Positions 9,671 to 19,138 of a DNA stretch of 64,000 nucleotides are shown one piece after another. The first letter of the stretch is position 1; every line of letters starts with the position of its first letter. The translations under genes were made by a program, and so were the position numbers. Below the pieces are notes generated by a model, which saw only the letters and a list, made by a program, of their open reading frames with translations, searched no databases and had not been told where the DNA came from. This DNA is from Asticcacaulis sp. AC460 (GTDB lineage Bacteria; Pseudomonadota; Alphaproteobacteria; Caulobacterales; Caulobacteraceae): the NCBI RefSeq assembly GCF_000495795.1, contig NZ_AWGD01000037.1, positions 90,393-154,392 on the forward strand, given 5' to 3'.

Positions 9671-11914
9671 CTATGGATTCCATTTCAGCAGGAAGTCCGT
9701 CACGGCTTGCGCCGTCTGCAAACGGCAGGTTTCCTTCGTCAGTTCGTGGTCGCAGTCGGTCAGTTGTACGTACTCCGCGCGGCCCTTGGCGGCGTCACGC
9801 ATCGTGCGGCTCTGACCCGGCGGCACAGTCTGGTCGTTCTCGCCGTGCAACAGCAGGGTCGGCACGATCTGCTCCGCCCGGTCCGTCGGTGACGGCGCGC
9901 CGGCGCCGAGATAGCGCTTCAGGGTCGCTTCCGAACCCCTGACCGGCTTGAGCGCGCGCGGCCACGTCTTGTCGGGTTCCAGCCCGCCCATATCGTCCGG
10001 GTCGGGCAGGGGACGGTGGGCGTGAACCCAGGCCGTATAGGCGGGAATGTCGGAAATCCCGCCGATAGACACAGCGCAGCGATAGACGCCGTCGCCGGCC
10101 ACTGCGCCCGACAGCGCCGCATAACCGCCGTAGCCCGAGCCGACGATACAGACGCGCTTCGGATCGGCGATGCCCTCGGCGGCCAGGTAACGCGCGCCAT
10201 CGCTCAGGTCGCTGAGCATCTTGCCGCTCCATTCGCCGTAACCGGCCGCCACGAAGGCCGCGCCGGCATTGTCCGAACCGCGGTAGTTGGGCTGCAGCAC
10301 GGCAAAGCCGCGCGAGGCGATCGACTGGGCCAGCCAGTTGAAGCTCTGCGCATCATGGCCCTGGGGACCGTCGTGGGGCAGGACCACCAGCGGCAGGTTG
10401 CGGCTTTCGGGGCGAGACGGCACGGTCAGTATGGCATTGATCTCCAGACCGTCGGCGCTCTGGTAGGTGACCACCGACTGGCGGGCGATCCATTCGGCGG
10501 GAATGGCTGGATGATCGTTACCCAGGTCGACGAAACTGCCCTTGGCCAGGTCGAGATAATAGTAGCCGCCGGCATCGACATCGCCCTGAGTCGAGATGAT
10601 CATCCGCCGCGGATCTTTTGCCGTGGCAACGACCGTGACGGCCTCACCGGGCGCCGACTCTGCCGCTGCGGCATAGACCTTGGACAGGCCGGGATCGAGC
10701 AGGGCATAGGCCGGGCTCTCGCCGAAACGGGCCATCCCGGCGGCGCGTCCGGTCGCCGGATGGAAGATGATCCGGTCGTAAAGGGCGTCGCCACCGAATT
10801 CCCGCAGTTCGCCCTCCGGCGAGAGCTCGAAATAGCCGTAGCTGCCGCCGGTCTTGCGGTCCATGATCACGATGGACTGACCGTCTATGCCGTACCCCAT
10901 CAGCTGCGGCGCGAAACTGACCCGGCCTTCCAGCTTGCGCGACAGCACGGGCTTCCATTTTTTGCCCTCACGCCTTTCGACCGTCAGGGTTTCCTTGGCG
11001 TAGTCATACACCGAACGCGCGACCGGATTGCCCTGCGCATCCAGCAGCCAATCGTCGGGATAGCGGAAGTTGCGGTCGAGATCACCGCCGCCGTCATCCA
11101 CCATCCGGCCGTTGCCGGTGACCGGATCGACCTGCCACAGATAGACCCGCTGGGTCGGCTGCTCGTTCATCGACTCGCCGCGCAGTTCCAGGAAGGCGCC
11201 GTTTAGCGTGGTTTTGCCTCCGGCGGTGATAACGGCGGGCAGGTCCAGGGCGGCGTGATGATACTCGCTCATCCCCGTGCCGATCTGGGTGGCGGTTTCG
11301 GCCTTCAGGTCGACCACGATAATGGCGCTGGTGGCGCGCGCGCCGTAGTGGATGCAGGCCGGCGATTTCAGCCGGCTGAGCGTGCTGAAGGCGAGAGCGG
11401 ACTCGACGGCGGCGACGCCAGAGCCCGGGCCATTATTGGGATCCTTAAGGTCGACATTGGGCCGCTGCTGCATGGTGGCGAAGCTATTCTGAGCCTGCTG
11501 GTTGACGCCATTCGGGCAGGTGCTGCGCAGGCCGGTGCTGGTATGGGCGACCATCAGGTGATCGTTGCCGACAAAACCGATCGTGGACAGGGGCTCGTCG
11601 GCCAGCTTGATGGCCTTCTTGCTGCCATCCTCGACATTATAGAGCGCCAGCAGATGGCTGTCGTCGACATGGGTGGTGAAAGCGACGCGCGTTCCGTCGG
11701 CCGACAGGGCGATCTTTTCGATGCGCGCCGCCTTGACGAACATGTCCAGCGGCGGCAGCGGATCGGCGGCCGCCGGCCGCACGCGGATACGGCCCTTGAC
11801 CACGACGGGCGCGTCCTGGTGTTCCGCAGCCTGGGCCCATAAGGGAGCCGTGGCGGCAAGCGCAGCCATGGCAAGAGTCTGCCAAAGCATGAGCTTCCAA
11901 AGTTTCGTCTTCAT
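9671..11914 (-). CDS. Secreted S9-family peptidase with displaced nucleophile
   Basis: A 747-residue protein related to prolyl oligopeptidase/acylaminoacyl peptidase (family S9). I start at ATG 11914, preceded by GGGGGAA and followed by a signal peptide ending around WAQAAE. Residues 60-480 look like a beta-propeller (repeated short blocks such as KIALSADGTRVAFTTH). Residues 500-745 are the alpha/beta hydrolase domain. The nucleophile elbow reads VGSGYGGYAAL: the usual GxSYGG has Gly at residue 594 where Ser is expected, with Ser one place earlier at 593. The other triad positions look intact (GENDQTVPP near 692, CDHEL near 721). The protein may therefore be inactive, or may have shifted its serine. 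Confidence 0.88.
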   Translation of the reverse strand: MKTKLWKLMLWQTLAMAALAATAPLWAQAAEHQDAPVVVKGRIRVRPAAADPLPPLDMFVKAARIEKIALSADGTRVAFTTHVDDSHLLALYNVEDGSKKAIKLADEPLSTIGFVGNDHLMVAHTSTGLRSTCPNGVNQQAQNSFATMQQRPNVDLKDPNNGPGSGVAAVESALAFSTLSRLKSPACIHYGARATSAIIVVDLKAETATQIGTGMSEYHHAALDLPAVITAGGKTTLNGAFLELRGESMNEQPTQRVYLWQVDPVTGNGRMVDDGGGDLDRNFRYPDDWLLDAQGNPVARSVYDYAKETLTVERREGKKWKPVLSRKLEGRVSFAPQLMGYGIDGQSIVIMDRKTGGSYGYFELSPEGELREFGGDALYDRIIFHPATGRAAGMARFGESPAYALLDPGLSKVYAAAAESAPGEAVTVVATAKDPRRMIISTQGDVDAGGYYYLDLAKGSFVDLGNDHPAIPAEWIARQSVVTYQSADGLEINAILTVPSRPESRNLPLVVLPHDGPQGHDAQSFNWLAQSIASRGFAVLQPNYRGSDNAGAAFVAAGYGEWSGKMLSDLSDGARYLAAEGIADPKRVCIVGSGYGGYAALSGAVAGDGVYRCAVSIGGISDIPAYTAWVHAHRPLPDPDDMGGLEPDKTWPRALKPVRGSEATLKRYLGAGAPSPTDRAEQIVPTLLLHGENDQTVPPGQSRTMRDAAKGRAEYVQLTDCDHELTKETCRLQTAQAVTDFLLKWNP

Positions 11915-12123
11915 GATTTCCCCCCATTTGTGACGATTGTTTTGGTAATTATGACTCTTACCCAGCGTCAAAGCAAGTTTACGGCAACGCCGCCGGCCGC
12001 TTGAGTGCCGCCCGGCCGCAAAGACCTCGTGTCGTCCCCTCCGGCCCTGCACCAGGACGATCAGGATTCGACGAACCGCATTTTTTGGGGTATCGCTTGG
12101 AAAAAAAGGGTAGGGCCAAACTA

Positions 12124-13305
12124 ATGCCAAAAGAGAACCAATTGTCGCGAGTCGGCGCTATCGACCTGGTGCGCGCCCTGACCATGGTGCTGATGATCTT
12201 CGTCAACGACCTGTGGTCGCTGAAGGGCATTCCGGCGTGGCTGGAGCATGTCGAAGGCGGGGTCGACGGCATGGGCCTGGCCGATACGGTCTTCCCGGCC
12301 TTCCTGTTCATCGTCGGCCTGTCCCTGCCGTTCGCTGTGTCCAGCCGCCAGGCGCGCGGCGACAGCCCGTTAAGCCAGATCCTCCACGTCCTCAGCCGTT
12401 CGGTGGCCCTGCTGGTCATGGGCGTCTTCCTGGTCAATGGCGAAACCCTCCATGACGCCACCGGCGTGCCGCGTCTGGTGTGGAACGTGTTGAGCTGTAT
12501 CTGCTTTATCCTGATCTGGAACAGCTATCCGAAGTCGATGAACCTGTGGCTCCAACGCGGGCTGAAAGCCCTGGGCGCCGCCGTCCTGCTGGTCATGGCC
12601 TACAGGTACCGCGGCGGCGACGGCACGGAAACCTTTGCGCCGCAGTGGTGGGGCATACTCGGCTTGATCGGCTGGGCCTATCTGGCGGCCGGCCTGGTCA
12701 CCGTCCTGGCCCAGGGGCGCCTGATCGTGCTGAGCCTGGCCTGGCTGGCCTTCGCGGGTTTGAGCGTCGCCTGGGCGGCAGGTAAGGTGCCGGGCGTGCT
12801 GCACATCATCCCCGAAGCCATCATCGGTGGCACCCTGACGGCTCTGGTCCTGGGCGGGGCGGTTATCGGCCGGATGTTTCAGCTGTGGCAGCCCAAAAAT
12901 GACAATCTGCGCATGACCCTGGCCTTTGCCGCCATCGCCGTGGCCCTGGTGGCGCTGGGCTTCTACACCCGTCAGTTCTGGGGGATTTCTAAGCTGTCGG
13001 CGACCCCGGCCTGGCTGTTCCTGTGCAGCGCCATGACCCTGACCGCCTTTGTCGTCCTGTACTGGATCGGCGATGTCGCCAAACAGGGCAAGTGGTTCGG
13101 CTTCGTCAAACCGGCCGGTACCGACACCCTGCTGTGCTACCTGATGCCCTATTTCCTGTACGCCGCCATGGTCTACAGCACGCTTCAGTTGCCGGAACTG
13201 CTGACCACCGGTGGGCCAGGTCTGATCAAGTCGCTGCTGCTGGCCTTGATCTGCGTGTGGATTGCCGGCGGCCTGAGCAAGCTGGGCGTGAAGCTGAAGC
13301 TGTAG
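12124..13305 (+). CDS. DUF5009/NagX-like multi-pass membrane protein
   Basis: A 393-residue inner-membrane protein with about ten hydrophobic segments. The first segment (RVGAIDLVRALTMVLMIF, then VNDLW) and the block ADTVFPAFLFIVGLSLPF match the family of DUF5009 proteins related to heparan-alpha-glucosaminide N-acetyltransferase and YeiB. Such proteins often sit in carbohydrate-use loci and are thought to acyl-transfer to sugars across the membrane. I start at ATG 12124 (MPKENQLSRVG) after a GGGTAGGG site; the open frame upstream is arginine- and proline-rich and not family-like. It is divergent from the S9 peptidase gene. Confidence 0.85.
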   Translation: MPKENQLSRVGAIDLVRALTMVLMIFVNDLWSLKGIPAWLEHVEGGVDGMGLADTVFPAFLFIVGLSLPFAVSSRQARGDSPLSQILHVLSRSVALLVMGVFLVNGETLHDATGVPRLVWNVLSCICFILIWNSYPKSMNLWLQRGLKALGAAVLLVMAYRYRGGDGTETFAPQWWGILGLIGWAYLAAGLVTVLAQGRLIVLSLAWLAFAGLSVAWAAGKVPGVLHIIPEAIIGGTLTALVLGGAVIGRMFQLWQPKNDNLRMTLAFAAIAVALVALGFYTRQFWGISKLSATPAWLFLCSAMTLTAFVVLYWIGDVAKQGKWFGFVKPAGTDTLLCYLMPYFLYAAMVYSTLQLPELLTTGGPGLIKSLLLALICVWIAGGLSKLGVKLKL

Positions 13306-13308
13306 GCC

Positions 13309-13956
13309 TTACCCCAGCGATCGGGCGATCGCCTCGCTGCACGCCTTGCTGACCTGGAAGCTGGTGCCCTCCATCTGGGCGGGATTGAACTTGAGCAGGC
13401 CCAGGCCGCGCTCGGGCAGCCAGCCGTAATAGCGCGACACCACGTCCATCAGCTTCTGCGGCGTGGGCTGGGAGATCTCCATGCCGGCCTCATAGGGCGC
13501 CGCCACCGAGCCGTTCTCCTGGTTCATCCACATCACGCCCCACAACCGGCCGTAATAGACATCCAGGAAGATCCGGTCGAACAGGTTGGGCCGCCAGATC
13601 ACGACATTGGACAGGACGGAATAGGTCAACCGGTCGGTGTCGCTGTAGAACGACCAGCGCGGTGTCAGCTTCCAGCGCCGGGCGATGCGCGCGATGCGCT
13701 TGCGGTGCACGGCATTCTCATTGGGCGAGGTCAGAACCGACATCCAGCACGCCTGGCCGTTGCCCAGCGCCGCTTCGGCCACCTTGTTGAACCGCTGGAT
13801 CAGGTAGCGCAGTTCCACATGGTCGCGGCAGGTCTGGCGATTTTCGGGCAGGAGGTGGAAACGCGTCAGGTTCCAGTCCGGCGTGTTGCGCAGGATGTGC
13901 GGGATCGGCCACGAATTGGGGTGGTAGGCCAGCCAGTCGCTCTGATACGGATCCAA
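13309..13956 (-). CDS. Hypothetical protein
   Basis: A 215-residue soluble protein, not recognised. It is rich in Trp, Tyr and Arg (VSRYYGWLPERGLG; FDRIFLDVYYGRLWG). There is no signal peptide and no clear catalytic motif. The first codon is TTG, with AAAGG about nine bases upstream; no ATG occurs near the N-terminus, so TTG is the likely start. It follows the MFS transporter gene by 19 bases on the same strand and so is probably cotranscribed with it. Its end meets the DUF5009 gene tail to tail, three bases apart. Confidence 0.75.
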   Translation of the reverse strand: MDPYQSDWLAYHPNSWPIPHILRNTPDWNLTRFHLLPENRQTCRDHVELRYLIQRFNKVAEAALGNGQACWMSVLTSPNENAVHRKRIARIARRWKLTPRWSFYSDTDRLTYSVLSNVVIWRPNLFDRIFLDVYYGRLWGVMWMNQENGSVAAPYEAGMEISQPTPQKLMDVVSRYYGWLPERGLGLLKFNPAQMEGTSFQVSKACSEAIARSLG

Positions 13957-13975
13957 TCGGGTTTGCCTTTCTTGT

Positions 13976-15325
13976 CTACTGGGCTTTTCTCAGGCGGCCG
14001 ACCTGCAGCGCCAGAAGGGCGGCGGGTATGGTCAGGGCAGCGCCCATCCACAGCGGGGCATTGGGGCCGATGGTGCTGAACAGCGCGCCGGCGATTATCG
14101 GGCCGGTGATGCGGGCGATAGCGCTGGTCGACATGTTCAGCCCAAGCATGCCGCCCAGGCGGTCGGACGGGGTGGTGATGGAAATAATGGCGCAGATGGT
14201 CGGAAAGATGACCGACTGGCCGATGGTGCCCAGCACGACGATAGGGGCAATAAGGGCTTCGACATTGTGCAGGCTCTGCAGGGCGAAGCTGAGCCCGAAA
14301 AGGAACAGGCCGCAGGCCAGAACCTTGCTTTCCCCCCATCGCCGGACCAGCGGCCGCATGACCACCAGCAGCATGATGACGGCCGTGGCGCCGATGATCG
14401 GGAAAATGGTAGCCGTCTTCATGACGCTCCAGCCGAACCGTACCTTGACCCACAGGCTGAAGGTGGCTTCCAGGCTGGCGAAGGTGGCCATGTAGCACAG
14501 GGTGGACAGAATGACCCGCAGCGTGACCGGGCTTCTCAGAGCGTCCTTCAGATTATGCAGGATCGGCGGCGGAGCGCTTGTCTGGGTGCGTTGGCGGCTT
14601 TCGCGCAGGTACAGCATGACCGTGGCGCAGGCCAGGGCCGACAGGATGGCCGCGGCGAACAGGGGCGGGCGGAATTCGCCGCCCGGTATGTGTTCGCGGC
14701 TGAGCAAGCCGCCGATGATCGGGCCGACCACGATCCCCAGCGCGAAGGCGGCGCCGACCAGGCTCATGCGCGAGGCGCGCTGGTCCGGCCGCGACACGTC
14801 CGAGACATAGGACTGGATGGTTGAGATATTGCCGGAACTGAGGCCGCCGACGAAGCGGATGGCGATGGCCACCCAGATATTGGGGGCGAAGGCCAGGGCG
14901 ACATAGAGCGGTACGCTGAGCGCCGTGGTCAGGATCAGGATAGGTTTTCGCCCGATCCGGTCGGACAGGCGGCCGAAATAAGGTTCACCGAAGAACTGCC
15001 CCAGATAGAAGCTGCTGAACATCAACGTGACCTGCCACGGTTCGGCGTTCAGGCTGGACGCGAAGAAAGGGATCAGCGGCATCAGGACGGCGGAGCCGGC
15101 CTGGTTGACGAAGGCCACGGCCAGCATGGCGGCCAGGGGGCCATTGTCGCGGATATACACCCGCATCTGACGCAGCAATCCGGCGCGGAAGAAGGTGCGG
15201 GTATTGCGCGGATCGTCGTCTTCGTCCGGTGCGTCCCAGATCGGGGCCGGTTCTGCCCGGGCTGGTTCCGCCGCGGACACGGCAAGGTCTTCCAGCGATG
15301 ACGGGGCAGGTTTAAGCTCGGACAT
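13976..15325 (-). CDS. MFS transporter
   Basis: A 449-residue major facilitator superfamily permease with a cytoplasmic N-terminal extension of about 65 residues and twelve hydrophobic segments. The conserved loop 2-3 motif is present (GRLSDRIGRKPIL), as is the antiporter-like motif region AFALGIVVGPIIGGLLS, which points to a drug- or sugar-proton antiporter of the TetA/Bcr type. The substrate cannot be read from the sequence. It heads a two-gene unit with the downstream hypothetical gene. Confidence 0.9.
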   Translation of the reverse strand: MSELKPAPSSLEDLAVSAAEPARAEPAPIWDAPDEDDDPRNTRTFFRAGLLRQMRVYIRDNGPLAAMLAVAFVNQAGSAVLMPLIPFFASSLNAEPWQVTLMFSSFYLGQFFGEPYFGRLSDRIGRKPILILTTALSVPLYVALAFAPNIWVAIAIRFVGGLSSGNISTIQSYVSDVSRPDQRASRMSLVGAAFALGIVVGPIIGGLLSREHIPGGEFRPPLFAAAILSALACATVMLYLRESRQRTQTSAPPPILHNLKDALRSPVTLRVILSTLCYMATFASLEATFSLWVKVRFGWSVMKTATIFPIIGATAVIMLLVVMRPLVRRWGESKVLACGLFLFGLSFALQSLHNVEALIAPIVVLGTIGQSVIFPTICAIISITTPSDRLGGMLGLNMSTSAIARITGPIIAGALFSTIGPNAPLWMGAALTIPAALLALQVGRLRKAQ

Positions 15326-15473
15326 TGCGGAGGTATAGCGGATTTGTCGGTCATTGCGAACGTTTCTTTATCGCAAGTGCGTGATGAAATCCGCGCCACA
15401 AACGGCCGCGCAATCGCCGTGTACCTTCGTGCGGAACTCTGTTAGGCTGAGCTTAAGACACAGGGGGAATTCA

Positions 15474-15935
15474 ATGCGTCGACTGAGTATTGTCACCGCC
15501 ATTGCGGTTGTCGCCATCGTGACCGGATGCGCCACGGCGGAGGGATATCGTCAGCGTCTCGACCTGATGGCCGGCACGCACAGCGACCAGCTTCAGGTGG
15601 ATTGGGGACCACCCGACCGGGTGTCGCCGCTCAGCAACGGCAACGAAATGTGGGTCTATACCAAGACCCAGGTCCACCATTCCGGCAATTCCTATTCCCA
15701 GGTGGCGACCGGTTCCTACCAGGAACACTACACCGACAAGCACGGCAAGAAGAAGACCCGGACCGTCACCACCTACGAACCGGTCTGGGTGCCGCCCGAA
15801 ACCTGGGAAACCCAATGTGAAACCCGCTTCGTCATCGGGCCCGACCAGAAGGTCATCAGTTCGGGCTTCGAAGGTCCCGACTGTGTCGCCGAAGAGGCCA
15901 AGCCGCGGTCGTCCGGCCGCGACGACGGGCGCTAA
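15474..15935 (+). CDS. Putative lipoprotein
   Basis: A 153-residue secreted protein whose signal peptide ends in a lipobox (AIVTGC), so it is probably lipid-anchored in the envelope. The start at 15474 follows a CAGGGGGA ribosome site. Just after the cysteine comes a short segment with WGPPDRV, reminiscent of the GxPxxV turn of SmpA/OmlA (BamE)-like proteins. The middle is rich in His, Ser and Tyr (HHSGNSYSQVATGSYQEHY). Two further cysteines near the C-terminus could form a disulfide. It is divergent from the MFS gene, and the M16 peptidase gene begins 26 bases downstream. Confidence 0.8.
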   Translation: MRRLSIVTAIAVVAIVTGCATAEGYRQRLDLMAGTHSDQLQVDWGPPDRVSPLSNGNEMWVYTKTQVHHSGNSYSQVATGSYQEHYTDKHGKKKTRTVTTYEPVWVPPETWETQCETRFVIGPDQKVISSGFEGPDCVAEEAKPRSSGRDDGR

Positions 15936-15961
15936 CTTGATAACCAGGAACTGAGATCAGA

Positions 15962-18868
15962 GTGGGTACTATGTTGTTCGGGCGCGTTGTGCGGGGGATC
16001 GCCGCCCTGGGTCTTTGCCTGGCGCTGGGCCTGGCGCTGGGTGTCGCAGGCCTCACGACCCCGGCCCAGGCCGCCGAGTCCCTGGCCCAGATGGTCACGG
16101 GGCCGGGCTGGCCGCATACCGGTTCCGACATCAAGCCGGACGCCGGCGCGCGTTTCGGCCGTCTGCCCAACGGCATGCGCTACGTCATCTATCCTAACGA
16201 CGCCAAGGGCCGCAACACCTCGATGCGCTTCCTGATGGCCACCGGCTCGCTGCAGGAAGGCGACGACCAGCTCGGCATCGCCCACCTGGTCGAGCACATG
16301 GCCTTTCGCGGCTCGAAGAACCTGAAGGACGGCGAACTGAAGCACATCGTCGAGGCCGAGGGCTTCGGCTTTGGTTCCGACGTCAATGCCTTTACCGACT
16401 ATGAGACCACCAAATACGTCCTCGATCTGCCCAGCAATGAGACCCAGGCGATCGAAACCGCCCTGTTCGTCCTGCGCGAGATCGCCGGCAACCTGACCTT
16501 CGACGGCGACGCCATCGAACATGAACGCGGCGTGGTCCTGGGCGAGGAGCGGATGCGTGCCTCACCGGCCTCCCGCGCCGAGCAGGTCCTGCGCGAGGCG
16601 ACCTATCCGGACAGCCTGTATGCCCTGCGCGACCCGATCGGTACGCTGGACAGCATCCGCACCGCCCCGCGCCAGGCCCTGGTCGACTATTATCAGGACT
16701 GGTACCGGCCGGAACTGGCCGTGCTGGTCGTTGCCGGCGATTTCGATGTCGCTGGCATGGAAAAGCGCATCCAGGCGGTGTTCGGCGACTGGAAGCCCGC
16801 CCGTCCGGGGCCGGTACGGATTTTGAACTACGCGCCGAAGCCCGTGCCCGGCGTGCGCACCTCCGTCTATGCCGAGAAGAACCTCTACGAAGGCCTGAGC
16901 GTCAGATGGCTGCGGCCCTATATCGACAAGCCGGAGAGCCTGACCTCGCGGACCTCGGGTTACCTGAAACAGATCGGCTTCTGGGCGCTCAACGACCGCT
17001 TTCGCCGCGCCGCCGAAGACCCGGCCGTGCCGTTCCTGGTGGCCAGTATCGATTACGACAATTCGCGCCTGGACGGCAATATCACCACCCTTCTGGTGGT
17101 CCCCAAGCCTGGGCGAGGCAAGGAGGCCTTCCTCTACGCCCTTCGCATGGTCGGCCGGCTCAAGGCCGACGGCGTCACGGCGGGGGAGCTGAGCGAATAT
17201 ATCGCGGCTGCCGACGCCCAGGTCGAAAACATGATCCGCACCAACCAGACGCGCTTCAATTCGGACATCGCCGAAGAGATCGTGTCCGGCCTGGTCTATG
17301 ACAATGTCTTCGAAACGGCGACCCAGGTGCGCAACGAGTGGCGGCGGATCAAACCGGCCCTGACCAAGGCGGCGGTCGATGAGCGTATCTCCGTCACCTT
17401 CAACAGCGACAGCATCATGCTGAGCCGCCAGGGCGAAGACAGAGCGGTGATGGACGAGGCCGCCCTGGCCGAGGTCTTCGCGGAGGCCCAGGGCGCCACG
17501 GATAATACCGCGCAGGCCGGTCCGGCGGGGGGCAGCGTCAGCGCGGCCTGGCCCTATACCAACTTCGGTCCCGGCGCCCGCATCGCGGAAAAGACCCGCG
17601 TCGAGACCCTGGGCTACACCCATTATGTCCTGTCCAACGGGGTCACGGTCAATATCCGTCCCAACGCGGTGGTCAAGAACCAGATCCTGGTCAAGGTCCG
17701 GTTCGGCGGCGGCTTCCTGCTGTTCTCGCCGAAGGAAGACATCTCCCTGATCCAGACGGGCTTTTTCGACCTGCGCGACGGCGGCCTGGGCAAGCTGTCG
17801 CAGGTCCAGCTCGACAAGGCGCTGTCGACCCGGACCTTCAGCTTCGACTACGACCTGGAAGACAAGGCCGCGGTGCTGACGGGCTATACCGCGCGCGACA
17901 GCTTCGCCGCCCAGATGCAGGTGCTGATGGCCTTTACGGTCGATCCCGGGTACCGGCCGGAAATGTTCGAGAATGTCCGCCAGTCGCTCGACTATTCGTA
18001 CCAATATGTCCGCGGTTCGCCTGACCAGGTCATGGGCTATGGCTCGACGGCCTGGCTGGTCAGCAACGATCCGCGTTACGTCTTTCCGGACAAGGCGCAG
18101 ATGGAGGCGCGGGCGCCGAAGGACATCGAAGCCATCTTCCGGCGCACCATGACCGGCGTGCCGGTCGAGATTAACATCGCCGGCGACGTCCGTGAGAACG
18201 AAGCGATCGAGATCGTGCGCAAGACCTTCGGCAACCTGCCGCAGGTCCCGGCCATGATCACGCCCGCCGACGGCGCCGACAAGGTGGTGCTGCCGACCGA
18301 CCGCACGACGCAGGTCTTCTACCATGAGGGTCGCGAGGACCAGGCGATTTCGATGGTGGTCTTCCCGGCGACCGACGCCCTTTCCGATACCGACGACACC
18401 CGTGGGCTGAGACTGTTGACGGTCATCTTCAATGCCCGGCTGGATGAGGAGCTGCGCCAGAAGCAGGGCATGGCCTATGACGGCTATGTCGGCCTGACGG
18501 CGTCGGAATCGGCGGCGGGCTTCGGCTATATTTCGGCCCAGGGCACGGTGCCGCCGGACAAGGACCAGATCTTCTACGATACGGTGCTGAAGATCGCCGC
18601 CGATATCGTCGGCAAGGGCGTGACGGCCGCCGAACTGGAACGCGCGCGTAATCCCATCGTCCAGTATATGAACGACGACACCAAGAACAACGAGGACTGG
18701 CAACGCACCCTGGCCGGGCTGTACGGCAATCCGGTCCTGTGGGAATACCGGGTCGGCGAGCATGCCAAGTACATGAAGATCACCCTGGGCGACATCAACA
18801 CCCTGGCGCGGCGCTATCTCAAACCCGAAAAGGTCCTGCGCGCGAAGACGGTGCCGGCGAAGGAGTAA
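15962..18868 (+). CDS. Secreted M16-family zinc metallopeptidase
   Basis: A 968-residue pitrilysin-family protease (two fused M16 halves) with an N-terminal signal peptide ending near PAQAAE. The inverted zinc motif HxxEH is intact at about residues 108-112 (IAHLVEHMAFRG). The downstream glutamate region is present (ALFVLREIAGNLTFDGDAIEHER). The C-terminal half (from about residue 540) lacks HxxEH, as usual for the structural half. Likely role: degradation of peptides in the periplasm. Two starts are possible: GTG at 15962 and ATG at 15971, differing by three residues. It may be cotranscribed with the lipoprotein 26 bases upstream. Confidence 0.93.
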   Translation: MGTMLFGRVVRGIAALGLCLALGLALGVAGLTTPAQAAESLAQMVTGPGWPHTGSDIKPDAGARFGRLPNGMRYVIYPNDAKGRNTSMRFLMATGSLQEGDDQLGIAHLVEHMAFRGSKNLKDGELKHIVEAEGFGFGSDVNAFTDYETTKYVLDLPSNETQAIETALFVLREIAGNLTFDGDAIEHERGVVLGEERMRASPASRAEQVLREATYPDSLYALRDPIGTLDSIRTAPRQALVDYYQDWYRPELAVLVVAGDFDVAGMEKRIQAVFGDWKPARPGPVRILNYAPKPVPGVRTSVYAEKNLYEGLSVRWLRPYIDKPESLTSRTSGYLKQIGFWALNDRFRRAAEDPAVPFLVASIDYDNSRLDGNITTLLVVPKPGRGKEAFLYALRMVGRLKADGVTAGELSEYIAAADAQVENMIRTNQTRFNSDIAEEIVSGLVYDNVFETATQVRNEWRRIKPALTKAAVDERISVTFNSDSIMLSRQGEDRAVMDEAALAEVFAEAQGATDNTAQAGPAGGSVSAAWPYTNFGPGARIAEKTRVETLGYTHYVLSNGVTVNIRPNAVVKNQILVKVRFGGGFLLFSPKEDISLIQTGFFDLRDGGLGKLSQVQLDKALSTRTFSFDYDLEDKAAVLTGYTARDSFAAQMQVLMAFTVDPGYRPEMFENVRQSLDYSYQYVRGSPDQVMGYGSTAWLVSNDPRYVFPDKAQMEARAPKDIEAIFRRTMTGVPVEINIAGDVRENEAIEIVRKTFGNLPQVPAMITPADGADKVVLPTDRTTQVFYHEGREDQAISMVVFPATDALSDTDDTRGLRLLTVIFNARLDEELRQKQGMAYDGYVGLTASESAAGFGYISAQGTVPPDKDQIFYDTVLKIAADIVGKGVTAAELERARNPIVQYMNDDTKNNEDWQRTLAGLYGNPVLWEYRVGEHAKYMKITLGDINTLARRYLKPEKVLRAKTVPAKE

Positions 18869-18950
18869 GTCACCGCAAGCTTCCTGCCATCGGGCGTAAA
18901 GCCCGCGCCAAATCCACCATGATGACAAGAAACGGAGTGACGGGGGCCTA

Positions 18951-19094
18951 AAAGACTGTTTGGAAAGCCGTCAGGCTGAGGCGAAAAGGGCTGGTTTCGA
19001 GAACCGGAGCGGAGCGTACTTTAGTACGTGAGCACCGGAAGCGCAGAAAACGGCACTTTGCAGGCCAGCCTGAAGGAGTTTCCAAGCAGTCTTT
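18951..19094. repeat. MITE/REP-like element with long inverted ends
   Basis: A 144-base element fills the gap between the M16 and EamA genes. Its ends are 16-base inverted repeats, AAAGACTGTTTGGAAA (18951-18966) and TTTCCAAGCAGTCTTT (19079-19094), differing at one base. Inside lie CAGGCTG and CAGCCTG. At the centre is a perfect CGTAC TTTA GTACG hairpin (19015-19028) inside a GAGCGGAG...GTGAGCACCGG context. The whole can fold into one cruciform. No open reading frame is present. Whether it moves, terminates transcription or encodes an RNA is unknown. Confidence 0.7.
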
Positions 19095-19138
19095 AAATAG
19101 GGGTCAAAGACCCGCAACCGTCACACAAGAAACCTGTC

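Noticed and set aside
11915..12123. A TTGACG and TAATTA pair read as a promoter for the S9 peptidase gene
   Set aside because: The spacing between the two boxes is about 14 bases, too short for a confident sigma-70 promoter.
16562..18928. A 788-codon open frame on the minus strand across the M16 peptidase
   Set aside because: It is antisense to a gene with intact catalytic motifs, and its composition is typical of reversed high-GC coding sequence.
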